Positions 23,332-34,421 of a stretch of 64,000 nt of DNA are shown one piece after another. Origin of the DNA: Chamaecyparis obtusa. Its lineage: Eukaryota; Streptophyta; Pinopsida; Cupressales; Cupressaceae. A model generated the notes under the pieces. It was not told the DNA's origin. It did no database searches and worked only from the letters and a program-made list of their open reading frames with translations. Position 1 is the first letter of the stretch; each line of letters begins with the position of its first letter. The position numbers were made by a program, and so were the translations under genes. Location of the stretch: positions 846,001 to 910,000 of the forward strand of contig BSBK01003252.1 of NCBI GenBank assembly GCA_027943335.1, written 5' to 3'.

Positions 23332-24546
23332 TGTTGGAAATTTAGTTGGGAAATGTGATACTGGGGGGGGGGGTGAGTCATATATCACCTATTGATCCAT
23401 TTTAACATTACTGAAAAACTTCATAGCATTATCACAATCTTCATTAATGTAATGAAAGTAATACACTAAACATCATTCATGAAAATACTCATAACACAAT
23501 AACTTTGGTTACCTAGAAACCCTTGAAAGGTAAAACTAGGGTGGGGATGACACCCACAAATCTTCACTACTGTAGTATAAATTTTTCATGTTAGGGCTAA
23601 AAATTTGATAAAAAGTATGATCTACCCTATGAGGGGTCTATCCTATTAAGAGCTAAAAGACTTATACAGTCTACCTTGCAAAAGGATTTAAAACTTACAA
23701 CTAAGTAAGCACTTGGTTAAGAGATTACATAAGGTCTGTTAAAACCACTCTGTTAAGAGATTTACCCTGATACACTTGTTAGAATATCTCAGTACCTGAT
23801 CCTTTAGTCTACACTATATAGTGATTATAGATCTTCTCCTTCTAGTATTCATTTGATCTTATCTATCAAGTTTCTCTATTTTGTCCTTCACTGTGTTACT
23901 CTGTTTCACTCAATCACTAAACTCTATCAAAATACTTCACTGGTCTAAATGTATTATCTATTCATTCCTCACATTCCCTTTGCATCCTCTCCCACACATT
24001 AGGGTTTAGATTTTATCTCATATAGACAATTGAACTTATCCAAGATTTAAGATCTATGATTCAGATTTACTCTTTTTGCCTCTTAAGCTTTCCTAATTCT
24101 AATTGGCTCCAAGTGTTGCATTGGGATCAATGATAGAAAAGTAGGAGCATAATCACCTTTGTTATTTCCCCCCAAAAAAATACAAAACATGAATGTCGGC
24201 AAAAGTGTTTTACCTCGATGATTGTGCCATAACAAACACATATGTCAATTTTGGCTAACTTGGCAATTGATGTCTCTAGTACTCAGCATTCATTGTACTT
24301 AGTGTTCACTGATATCTTTGGCACTCAACATAAACTACTTTACATAGCTCAGAAAAAACTAACTCGGCTAATACAAAAGTACTCGGTGACCATTGGTTTA
24401 CTCGGCAGTGACTACTACTCGGTAAATATACATTACATGTCTTGGCCTATACATGATGACTTAGTCGAAGTGATGACCAACCAAAATTTCCTAGATAATG
24501 ACTAAGTGTAAGACACTAATAGACAAAAAAAATATAGGGAGCTACA
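23332..24546 (-). repeat. E 5' LTR (1215 bp)
   Basis: Same ends and body as 16429-17648. The outer end (24546) meets a piece of the D LTR. The hairpin is at 23541-23557 and the C-tract (G-run on this strand) is near 23364-23374. Confidence 0.9.
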
Positions 24547-25261
24547 ATTTATATATATCTTATGATGTTTATATATTTGTATCTTGTATCAATGTATCAA
24601 ATGCAAGATCTTTTAGGATATTATATATGTACTTTATATATAATTTTTTATTGCATACCTTGTGACTTGTGTAGTGGATTATGGTTTTTTATGTACCTAA
24701 GTGTTAGCAAGTGATGTTTTGGAGCACTAGGAATCACTTGAGGGTTGTCATTTATGGCAACACTTATGATTGGAGTGATCACATGTTGTGAAGATTTCCA
24801 CTAGAGTCTTAGTCATGAAAATGACTAAGTCCAGAACCAGGATAATAGGGTACAGTACTATAGTTTTGGTCAGTGATGAAGATATATGAGGTATTATGCC
24901 TTGTGAAGTTAACTAAAGGTATTTTGGGATGTACACATGCTTCAGTTAAGAGTGCATGATTTTTGGCTAGTAGATCTGTGAGATACAGTGTTCGGAAGGT
25001 ATGAGAAAATAGTAAAATAGTATAATAGGGTATATGAATAGTTGCAAAGATCAAGTAGTGTATAGTGGATATGGTAATGTGCTAAGATAGGTGAATAAAG
25101 TATATTTCTAACTCTTTGGTAATATAAGATCGTAGACTCCATAATTATCATTTGCATAATTTATTGTTATGTTTTGTATGGTATTTGTGAAGCTGACTTG
25201 AAGGTTGATTTTGTATAAGTATAGAGTGCTTTTGTGAAAGTGATGTATGGTAATGTTTATG

Positions 25262-26379
25262 TGTTGGAAAGTTGTCTATACTGAAGTATATGACTTGATA
25301 TAGTGTTTTCATTATGGAAACAAGGTCATATAGCCATTTGGAGTTAGCGCACTTAGTGTAAAGATCATAATTCAGTTAAGTGTTGAAGACTAGACATTAT
25401 ACAGAGTTCCTATAGCTCAGAGCATCAGCACGTGTGTATAGATGAATTATGGTATGCACCCTGGAATTTAAGTTTGTTAGACTATACTTATGCTTAGTCT
25501 ACAAGCACATAAGTAGATATGCAAAGATGTGAAAGTTACAGTCAGTTGAAGTTGCACAGCTAGTGTGTGCCAACAGAGAATAGAGCATAGAGCCAACAAT
25601 TAGCATTTTGGTTTGTGATTATAATTTAATGTTGTAAAGGCCATGCACCCATTGTATTTAGGTTTATGAAATGTTTATATGTATATTGTAAGTATGCTTA
25701 AGCCAATTCATTTGGAAGCATTGTTTGTAATTAGTTATAGGGCCGACCTAATTATTTTGTTTGTATGAGCATATAAATACAAGATGCACCCATTGTATTC
25801 AGGATGGAAGTAAGAAGAGAGTTGTGATAAGCAGAGCGGAGGTATGCAAAGACAACATAAGATGTATTAGATATTTTCTAGAAGGTAAAGCATCAACACA
25901 CTAAAGGAACTGATCTGATAAGTAGTGTCACAGTGATAGTTCATCTACAGATATAGTGTGTATCTAAAATCAGAAGGTTGTAGCCTTCACCATATGAGCA
26001 GTGAGCTCTAGGATAGTGAGTCCACTCCCCTAATAGGGATCATTGTAAAAGACTCCTAACAGGGTCTAACCCTTAACAAGGTCTATTGTACTTAAAGCAT
26101 TGTAAAGCTACTCCTAACAGGGTAAAGGATCTTCTAACAAGGATCACAAAACACTATTGCAAAATATTAGTGGGTATCAAGTCCCACTGGGGTTTTTACC
26201 TATTTGGGTTTTCTCTTAACCATATTGGTGTCTTATGTTGATTTCATGTTTCATGTTTATGTGAATGTTTAATTAATTACTTAAGCATTTAAGTTCAGCA
26301 TAAAGATTAAAGTTAAAAGTTAAAATATAGTGAGCATTGATTCACTCCCCCCCCCTCCTTAGTGTTCCCATTCCTAACA
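25262..26379 (+). repeat. A 5' LTR (1118 bp)
   Basis: Features include repeated CCTAACAGGG-type units (26018-26150), the hairpin GTGGGTATCAAGTCCCAC at 26170-26187 followed by GGGGTTTTTACC, and the C-tract motif at about 26338-26358. It is almost base-for-base alignable with 36534-37651. Confidence 0.95.
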
Positions 26380-26381
26380 AT

Positions 26382-26393
26382 TGGTATCAGAGC
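26382..26393 (+). promoter_or_regulatory. A primer-binding site (tRNA-Met)
   Basis: A perfect TGGTATCAGAGC two bases after the LTR end. Confidence 0.95.
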
Positions 26394-26433
26394 TTTGGTC
26401 CTTAGCAAAGAAGTTTAACCACTTGAGGAGATC

Positions 26434-27259
26434 ATGGAAAAAGTAGAAATCAAACATCTGAAGAAGAATCTTGAAGCCTCTCTTGAAGACCTGGACAATT
26501 TAGAAAGAGAAATTGAAGAACTAAAAGAAAAAGTCAGTGATGCTCAATTAGTTATCAAAAGACTAAGAAAGGATTTGAAAGGATGCTCTAACAATGATCT
26601 TGAAGAAAAATTCAAGAATTTGAATGAAGAAAATGCATCCTTATTAAGTCAACTTGAAGAATTTCATGACAAACTGATGAACAATCAAGATGTCTACAAT
26701 GAACAAGTCAAGGAGAATCTTCAACTCAATGAAGAACTAAGGGAAGCTAACTTAGAAATCTTGGAGCTAAAGAACATCAAAGAAAGCTTGGAATTTGAAT
26801 TGAAAAAGGAAAAGGATCATATTGACAAATTATACACCAATGCTAATTTGGTAGAATCTGAGTTGTATGCAAGAAGAGCCAAAGGAGACACTAGTTGTAT
26901 TGGATACAATGAAGCACAAAATTTGATTGACAATATGCGAGCAAGAAAGGATTCACAAAAGAACTCTACTGATGCTAAAAAGACTGAAGATCAAACCAAA
27001 GATAATGGTGGACCACCAAAGAATGAGCGCAAGCAAGTAGAACACACTTGTTTTGCATGTAACAAGCATGGACACATTACGAGGAATTGTACAAAGGTAA
27101 GACCTTTTAATGGCTACAGTTATTCAGGGAATAGATTTGGTCATAGAGCTATGAATTTCAAGACTAGTAAGAAGAACAGGATTCGGCAAGATCAAAAAAA
27201 TCAGAATCAGACAAATGTAAGAAGTTCTAAGAATGTTACATGCCAGATATGTAACTATA
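26434..27259 (+). pseudogene. gag: A gag, 5' part (open up to the insertion point)
   Basis: The ATG at 26434 begins 275 open codons with no stop, unusual for this window. Residues 1-150 or so form a strong coiled coil rich in Glu, Lys, Leu and Asn. A basic region follows, then a complete CCHC knuckle (CFACNKHGHITRNC, about 27055). The first half of a second knuckle (CQIC, 27241-27252) is cut by the LTR of element B. The remainder lies at 33677-33987. Codon phase is kept across the gap if one copy of the duplicated target is removed. The protein would bind RNA and assemble particles. It is not a UBN2-type copia Gag. Confidence 0.85.
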
Positions 27260-28390
27260 TGTTGGCATTAATTATGTTTGTCATTAGTGACAACACTTAT
27301 TCATATTTTGTGTGCTTACCAAGCTTTGCAGTGTTTACCGAGCAATCTGAGCAAAGCAATTCTTACGGAGTTATCATTATCGAGTGATGAGATGAGCAGT
27401 GTTTACCGAGTGCCAACATAGTAAATAGGGAATTCAATTTCTACCAAGTGACACTGTATCTACCGAGTCTCCAGTGTATACCGAGTTTGAAAACTATGAC
27501 CGAGTGGTTAGTATGGACCAAGCCTCCACTCCTACCAAGAGCATGATGATGTCGAGTATTGCAGTGGATGCCGAGTATTAGAAAGTCACCGAGTTAGTTT
27601 ACAGGAACTTTGTAACTACATCAGGGCTGACTCAGTAATACTTGTGTTGACTTGTATTTTAGCAGCCGACTTTGTAATTATTTTGTAATTGTTGTGGATT
27701 GACATAAAAGAAATGTTTTGTATCATATCCAAGGTGCATAAGTGAAAAAAAGTGAGAAGTATGTAATGAAAAGAATATGTGCATATGCGAAGATGCAAGA
27801 AAGGCAGAGATAGATGAATTACAAAGGGCTACAATAGTATAAGGAGTAGCAGAGACATATCTATCATAGAAGGTGATCAGTACATCAAAGAATCTCAATT
27901 AGCAAGTTCAGTTGCAAGTAAGAGATATGTTGTTTCATCCTAACAGGTGAATCAACTTCAAATCCTTTAACAGGGTAGACTTAACAGTCTTTTGTAAAAT
28001 CTCTTAACCGAGTGCATACTTCATTGTATGTTTGTAAATCCTCTAACAAGGTGGACCAAGCAGTCCTAATTGCTCCTAATAGGGAAGATCATCATAAGTG
28101 ATCATTGTAAGCCTTAACTAACCAACTTTATACTGTAGTATTGAAGTTTTGTGGGTATCATCCCCACCCCAGTTTTACTTTCTTTTTGGAAGGTTTCTAG
28201 GTAACCAAATCTCTATGTTCAAAGTGTTGTGAATGATTTATTCCTTTAGATACTCATGCATGCAGTTATCTTATTGATCTAAATGTTAAATTGGAATATG
28301 GTTAAGCTCTACAATTTGTAAAAAATGTTTGAAGTTACTGATTCACCCCTCGCCTCTCAGTAACTTGGCTAGTCTTGAATATTTCCAACA
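27260..28390 (+). repeat. B 5' LTR (1131 bp)
   Basis: The 5' third holds six exact ACCGAG hexamers between about 27330 and 27600, plus ACCAAG and GCCGAG variants. Later come TTTAACAGGGTAGAC-type units (27967-28085), the hairpin GTGGGTATCATCCCCAC (28151-28167) and the C-tract motif ACTGATTCACCCCTCGCCTC (28337-28356). Confidence 0.95.
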
Positions 28391-28392
28391 AT

Positions 28393-28404
28393 TGGTATTA
28401 GAGC
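28393..28404 (+). promoter_or_regulatory. B primer-binding site (tRNA-Met)
   Basis: TGGTATTAGAGC lies two bases after the LTR end and carries the same single mismatch as E. Confidence 0.9.
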
Positions 28405-28454
28405 TTTGTGGTTCTCAGGATAAAGTTTGATAGCTTGAGTAAAGATCTAGGACA

Positions 28455-29519
28455 ATGGAGATATTTAGACTTAACAAAACAATTGAAAATGAAAAGCTAG
28501 ATCTAGAAATGGCCATAGCTCAACTCAAGGAAGCAAAAGAGCATCTTTCCCAATCCCTAAAAAGAAGAAAGGAAATTGCAAATCAAATGAATGACCACTA
28601 GTATGTTGAAGAAAAGATTGAAGATTTTTTCCCTTCAAGAAGCTCAGATGAAGCAAACAATGCAATCAAAGAACTCCTAGAAAAGAATGGATCTCTACAA
28701 GAAGAAGTAAGAAAATTGAAAAGAGAACACTAAATTCAGTCAACAAGATTCCGTGAAATCTTGGAACAAAGAAACAAGATGAAAGATGAAATAGATGGAA
28801 AGAACAATGAAAACTAGAATCAAACTCTTTAGCTAGAAAACCTTATTGATCAAGTCTCCAATGCAAATGAAGAAATCTTGACTCTGAGATCAGAAAATGA
28901 AAGGATAAGAGAGGAGCTGAGATCTAAAAAGAAAATCAGTTTAAGATTGGTGAATGACCTAAACACTAAAAGGAAAATCAATGAGAGAATGATGAAATCT
29001 CAAGAAGATATGAATCAGTTGCATAAGCAAAAAGGAAAAGCAGGACTTGGATACAAAGAGGAAGGTGAATCCTCCAATCAAGGTACTCAAAAGAATCAAA
29101 AACCTACTTGTAATCACTATGGAAAAATAGGTCATACTTCAAACAAATTTTGGAGCAATGGAAAAGAAAAATTCAATGGAAAATGCTACAATTGCAATCA
29201 GCATGGTCATAAAGAAAATGAATGCAAGGAGAAACCAAGATTTGAAGGAAAATGTCACAAATGTAACAAACAAGGTCACAAGGCATCTGAATGTAGATCT
29301 AAAACATCCAATCCAGTAGAACAAATTATGAAATCAATATTTGGTTTGGATTACAACACTTGGTGTAGGTGTCATTACTATGGAGAATATGGACACATTG
29401 GTATAAATTGTGTAAGGCATCACTTGAGAAAAAGGGATACTACCATAAGATGTTATACATGCACTGAACTTGGTCATATAGCTAAAAATTGCATGAATAC
29501 AAGTAGAGTTGTAGATTAA
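28455..29519 (+). pseudogene. gag: B gag: coiled coil plus five zinc-knuckle blocks
   Basis: The start is the ATG at 28455 (MEIFRLNKTIENEKLDLEMA). One frame runs to the TAA at 29517-29519, with stops at about 28600, 28731, 28815 and 28830. The N-terminal two thirds is coiled coil. The C-terminal part carries knuckles: CNHYGKIGHTSNKF (decayed), CYNCNQHGHKENEC, CHKCNKQGHKASEC, CHYYGEYGHIGINC (second Cys lost) and CYTCTELGHIAKNC. It resembles E gag in the MEI start and the SENERIREELRSKK block. Its role would be RNA packaging. Confidence 0.85.
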
Positions 29520-30105
29520 AAGAAAGCAAAAGCAGATAGCATCAGGAAGTAGATGAGACAACAATGGATTCCTAAATCTACCTAGAAAACCAGTCTAAGT
29601 AATGAAGTCACTCATGAAGAGGGTGGCTCTATCAATTCCAACTAAGTCCCAAAGAAAGCATTGGAACTGTATCTTCACAGACAAATTCCAAAATAGTTCC
29701 AGAATTGAAAGGAAGAAATATCCAAATCAATATGCAAGATACAGAAGGATCACTAAGAAGGTCGGTATCAGTTATCACCGAGCAAGGTTGGGATTAACCA
29801 AATTTCATGTGGTTACCGAGTATGGTCGAAGTAGTATGAATTCTTATGATCGCCGAGTTGTGGAGTCTTCACCGAGCAATCAATGCAATAGTGGATGATA
29901 GCTTGTCCAGTACAATGCTGAACTTACCTACTTTTGTACTGAGCATTAATGGAAAAGTTTTAACAAAAAGCATGAAATTGAGTTCATTCTTCACCACGAA
30001 TTTTAGCATATTGAGAGCAGAGAGATTTCTTAGTGTAATCAAGTGATTTGAAGCAAAATTTGTAGTAGAAATTTTCAAAGAATTTTCTTTGTCTACTGAG
30101 CTACC
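29520..30105 (+). other. B gag-ORF2 spacer
   Basis: The gag frame decays into a short Lys/Ser-rich tail and then non-coding DNA with a few ACCGAG hexamers (29778, 29814, 29870). A GCATTAATGGAAAA block (29942-29955) and TTCATTCTTCAC (29981-29992) match parts of the equivalent spacers in A and F2. I see no clear TATA box. Confidence 0.5.
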
Positions 30106-32230
30106 ATGGCATCAACCAGCACCAAAGTGAAGAAAGGTTCGAAAATGTTGGTCCAAGGAACAGAATGGAAAGCACCAGATTTCAAACTCATGCCTACGGT
30201 TGCAGGAACCCTAGACCCAAGTGGAGCTCAATCGTAGATTCCTCTAAAGGTACTTCTTGTTAATGATATTCGCAGTAATTTTAAAGGTACAATTCAAGAG
30301 CTTGGAACCCTAGAGATAGATGTTTCCTGAAATGAACTGTGTGTTGATGGTGTTCTCAAACCGGAGTATAAACATTTGAAGAAGACATTAAGAGTTTGAG
30401 AGAAGGATCTGGAAAGGAAAACTTTAGATCTCTCAAATATAAAATTAGAATAGAGATAGAGTAGAAGGAGATTGAAGATGCTATTATTGAGAAAATGGGG
30501 CAATGGAAGTACTCACCTAATGATATGGCTTCACAAATTCCAGGTGTTCTATTGGATAAAGTCAAGATGAGATGGGAGAATACAAGGAAAACTGTCAAGG
30601 ATATATATGCTCAAACCTTAAGACAGTTAATGCCAAATTTGAAAAATACTAAAGTTAATAAGGCATTGAAAGAAAATGAGAGTAAGATGACACTCAGATT
30701 CAACACTTGTCTGATTCTAATAAAAAATGTAGAATTAGTTGTGAAGAGTGCCACTACTACATGGAAAAACATCTATCATCTTCACAAACTAAGTGTTGAA
30801 ACTATGATAATAAAAGATATTGAAGATGATAGTGATGAAGAAGAAGAAGTAGTTCAGATAGATAATGTTGAGGTACAAGAAGCAGAGGAAGAAGCTACCG
30901 AGGAAGGCAAGCAGAATGATGAGGAAGATGATCCAGTTTGGATAGTTGCAGAGGTAATTGCCTCACTTCCTCACTCTCCAGCAAAAGTTGCTACATCTAG
31001 CCTAGAGATAGCCTCAAATGTGATTATGACAACTCCTACAAATGCATCAAATGTCCAATCATCACTAGCATAGCTCAATGTATCAATGACAGAAGTGGCT
31101 ACCACTTCATCTACCAAGCTTCAGCCTCCTTCCTCCATCGAGTTGCAGTCTCCAACAACTACTCCTACACCTTCTCCAGTTTTGAGTTCCTCAACAACAA
31201 GTACTTCAATTTTTAATTCTACAATTGTAAATACTTTAGTTTTGGGTTTATCAAGTCTTCCAATGAGCATTCCATCAGTTGGAAGTTTATCATTTTTCAC
31301 TGCAAGTCCTACTATGTCTACAATAATTTCTACTTCAAAGGCATTAAGTACAATGATAGTTGGACCTAAGGTTCAACCAAGTATAAGATTGCTGAGCATG
31401 AGTAAAGATATAGAAGAAGATATAGATTTGGATGAGCAAATAGAAATTCCACACTTAGATTTTGCAAATCTTTCTGCCGATCAAATGCAATTGGTTGGTG
31501 AACTCCTCTAGAAGAAAGCAAAGCAGAAGAAATTAAAAGAGGAAAGAGATAAGGAGTATAAGATCATTGAGGATGCCAAGAATATTTTGACAAAAGCAAT
31601 AGGTGTTGAAGTTGATTCCTCTCAACACATTTTGTTACAGTTGGTAGAGGTAGTCACTAAGTTCAATGAGGATTCTTTTGGTCAAGAAAAGTTAATTGAG
31701 AAAGCAAAAAATAAGTTTGACAATAAAGTGCTTGAGCATATTGCTCAGTAAATAGCTATAAATCAGGCAGAGCTATCTTCAGTTTTGTCAAACATTGAAT
31801 CCTCCTACTCCAATGTAACATCACTTTTTGCCAAGCTATGTAATGTTGCCAATTTCTCTAAGGAAATTAAGGACAAATTGAATAAAATTGATGAAGATCT
31901 GAAAGTCAGTGCACAAAAGTTGCAACTTGAACCTAGTTCAAGCTCTGCACATCATATGCAAAATAGATTCCTATCTGGTAAGCAATCAGAATTGTTGAAA
32001 GAGGATGCAAGGATCAGGTCCACACTAATAGATATTTAGAACATGATCCTTCCCATCATGGATACAATGCAAAGGCATATTGCACACTCAAAAACATTGA
32101 TCCATGACAATTAGTTTTCAATTGTAGATCACATGATTGAACTCTCCGCAGAAGTCCAAGAGGCACTTCATACATGCAAGATTCTGTAAGAGAATTGGGA
32201 TAGAGCTCTAACACTAATTGGCAAGGTACA
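30106..32230 (+). pseudogene. B ORF2 (unknown function)
   Basis: The start is the ATG at 30106 (MASTSTKVKKGSKMLVQG). A VLLVNDIRSNFKGTIQELG segment near 30246 corresponds to the VLLVEDVRSYIHYK segment of F2. The part of the N-terminal domain that carries the LSRVHD motif in A, C, E and F2 is absent. The middle is acidic and then Ser/Thr/Pro-rich (31086-31350). The DEQIEIPHLDFANLSADQMQ module lies near 31430-31490 and is followed by a Lys-rich coiled coil to a W-containing end (ENWDRALTLIGKVHSNF). Multiple stops and one or more frameshifts are present. It is shorter than its relatives, about 700 codons. Confidence 0.65.
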
Positions 32231-32282
32231 TTCTAATTTTCTCTCACATTTTGGCATCTCCATGTAAAATATTTGTATATAC

Positions 32283-32545
32283 ACCTTTGGCATTATTGTC
32301 AAAAAGGGGGAGAGTATGTGATGAATGGGGGAGATATGAGAACAGTGGGGGAGATATGAGAATAGGAGATATAGGGGATATAAGATACTTGTATATATGT
32401 ATATTGTATGGGGGAGACATAAAATGTATGTACAATAGATTGATAAAGACAAATTTTGAAAAAAAAAAAAAAAAGATTCAACATGATTTTTGTATATAAG
32501 TTTTGGGCAATAAGTGTTTTTGTCACTAATACCAAAGGGGGAGAT
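32283..32545 (+). promoter_or_regulatory. B polypurine tract cluster
   Basis: An internal tract (TTGGCATTATTGTCAAAAAG then GGGG, 32287-32311) is followed by further GGGGGAGA-type runs near 32327, 32346 and 32410. The terminal tract ACCAAAGGGGGAGAT ends at 32545, directly before the 3' LTR. A 14-16 bp A-run lies near 32460. Confidence 0.75.
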
Positions 32546-33676
32546 TGTTGGCATTAAGTATGTTTTTCATTAGTGACAACACTTATTCAGATTCTGTGTG
32601 CTTACTGAGCTTCACAGTTTTTACTAAGCAATCTGAATAGAGCAGTGCTTACCGAGTTATCATTACCGAGTGATGAGATGAGCAGTGTTTATCGAGTGCC
32701 AGCATAGTAAACATGGAATTCAGTTTCTACCGAGTGACACTGTATCTACCGAGTCTCCAGTGTATACCAAGTTTGAAAACTATGACCAAGTGGTTAGTAT
32801 GGACCGAGCCTCCACTCCTACCAAGAGCATGATGATGCTGAGTATTGCAGTGGATTCCAAGTATCAAAAAGTCACCGAGTTAGTTTGCAGGAACTTTGTA
32901 ACTACATCAAGGCTGACTCAGTAATACTTGTGTTGACTTGTATTTTAGCAGCCGACTTTGTAATTATTTTGTAATTGTTGTGGATTGATATAAAAGCAAT
33001 GTTTTGTATCATATCCAAGGTGTGTAAGTGAAAAAAAGTGAGAAGTGTGTAATGAAAAGAATATGTGCATATGTGAAGATGCAAGAAAGGCAGAGATAGG
33101 TGAATTACAAAGGGCTACAACAATATAAGGAGCAGCAGAGACATATCTATCATAGAAGGTGATTAGTACATCAAAGAATCTCAATCAGCAAGTTCAGTTG
33201 CAAGTAAGAGATATAATGTTTCATCCTAACAGGTGAATCAGCTTCAAATCCTTTAACAGGGTAGACTTAACAGTCTTTTGTAAAATCTCTTAACCAAGTG
33301 CATACTTCATTGTATGTTTGTAAATCCTCTAACAAGGTGGACCTAGCAGTCCTAATTGCTCCTAACAGGGCAGATCCTCAGAAGTGATCATTGTAAGCCT
33401 TAACCGGCCAACTTTATACTGCAGTATTGAAGTTTTGTGCATATCATCCCCACCCCAGTTTTACTTTCTTTTTGGAAGGTTTATGGGTAACCAAATCTCT
33501 ATGTTCAAAGTGTTGTGAATGATTTATTCCTTTAGTTACTCATGCTTGTAGTTAGCTTATTGATCTAAATGTTAAATTGGAATATGGTTAAGATTTGCAA
33601 TTTGTAAAAAGTTTTTGAAGTTACTGATTCACCCCTCCCCTCTCAGTAACTTGGCTAGTCTTGAATATTTCCAACA
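32546..33676 (+). repeat. B 3' LTR (1131 bp)
   Basis: Same length and layout as 27260-28390, with scattered substitutions and no net length change. Confidence 0.95.
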
Positions 33677-33987
33677 ACTATAATGGTCACATAGAAAAAC
33701 AATGTAGAATGGTGACTCATGTCAATGCGCCAAGGAATATAAGACCTCCAGTAATTTTTCACTCTTGTAACAAGGCTGGACATATCTCAAGGTTCTATAG
33801 ATCAAGGATGCAAGGCCAGGAAAGCCTTAAAAAGACTGAAGAACTAGTTTTGGATCCTGAAGGAGAAGTCAAGTTTGTGAAAGCCTCAGACAATGCGATC
33901 TTGATTTGGTCAGAAGTAAAGAAGGACAAAGTAGATGAGAATGTATTGGATGCATCCCCAGTGGATGCACCCTCTACATCTACATGA
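33677..33987 (+). pseudogene. gag: A gag, 3' part
   Basis: This continues the frame of 26434-27259 after the B insertion. It opens with the second half of the split zinc knuckle (GHIEKQC). A decayed third knuckle follows (CNKAGHISRFY near 33770, last Cys to Tyr), then an acidic tail ending at the TGA at 33985-33987. No protease or integrase sequence follows. Confidence 0.85.
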
Positions 33988-34421
33988 ATGGCCCTCAGGG
34001 TCATAGGGGGAGCTAATTTAGCTTTAGACCCCTGTGTGGCTAGTATACTCATCCTTAGAGTATGTGCCTTTGGAATTAAGCTTTTGGAGTGTATAGGAAC
34101 CTTTGTGCAAGAGTGCAGATGCTGAATGTTAGCAGAACTTGAGTTGCAAATTTTGAAGTGACAGCCTAGTTTACACGACTTGCATTAATGGAAAATTTCT
34201 CACTTTACGTACATAGAAATTTGTTTGTTCACTCATTGCATTCAAATTCAGAGTGATTGAAGAGAAGATTGAGCCTTGGAAGTTGTTGTGAAGATTTGGA
34301 GATTGAACTATCAGTGTTTGTAGTGCATTTGATCGGTTGCATAAACCCTAGCTCGTTGCACCGATTCGGAAGCTGTCAGATTATCTCTAAGTTCAATTGG
34401 AAAGCAATTAACAAGTAAGTC
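33988..34421 (+). other. A gag-ORF2 spacer
   Basis: No coding sequence is apparent. GCATTAATGGAAAATTTCTC (34182-34201) and TTTGTTCACTCATTGCATTC (34231-34250) correspond to blocks in the spacers of B, C and F2, at roughly 180-240 bp before ORF2. The TATA position reads ACATAGAAA and may have decayed. Confidence 0.45.

Larger units (their letters stand above)
16429..24546 (-). mobile_element. Element E: pol-less LTR retrotransposon with ORF2
   Basis: LTRs of 1220 and 1215 bp flank a 5.7-kb interior. In reading order (right to left) it has 5' LTR, primer site, coiled-coil/zinc-knuckle gag, spacer with a TATA-like box, ORF2, internal and terminal polypurine tracts, 3' LTR. No pol domain is visible on either strand. 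It is inserted in the right LTR of D. The flanking pentamers GCTCA (left) and ATTTA (right) both resemble the GTTTA in the intact D copy, so the target duplication is present but decayed. It must have relied on enzymes supplied in trans. Confidence 0.85.
27260..33676 (+). mobile_element. Element B: pol-less LTR retrotransposon inside A gag
   Basis: Both LTRs are 1131 bp (27260-28390 and 32546-33676), starting TGTTGGCATTAA and ending ...ATATTTCCAACA. The flanking ACTATA (27254-27259 and 33677-33682) is the target-site duplication. Contents in order: primer site, gag with five knuckle blocks, ORF2, reiterated polypurine tracts. No pol is present. It is the innermost and so the youngest layer of the nest. 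Confidence 0.95.

Noticed and set aside
16424..24551. A perfect target-site duplication for element E
   Set aside because: The flanks GCTCA and ATTTA do not match each other. They only resemble the GTTTA of the intact D copy, so the duplication is decayed at best.
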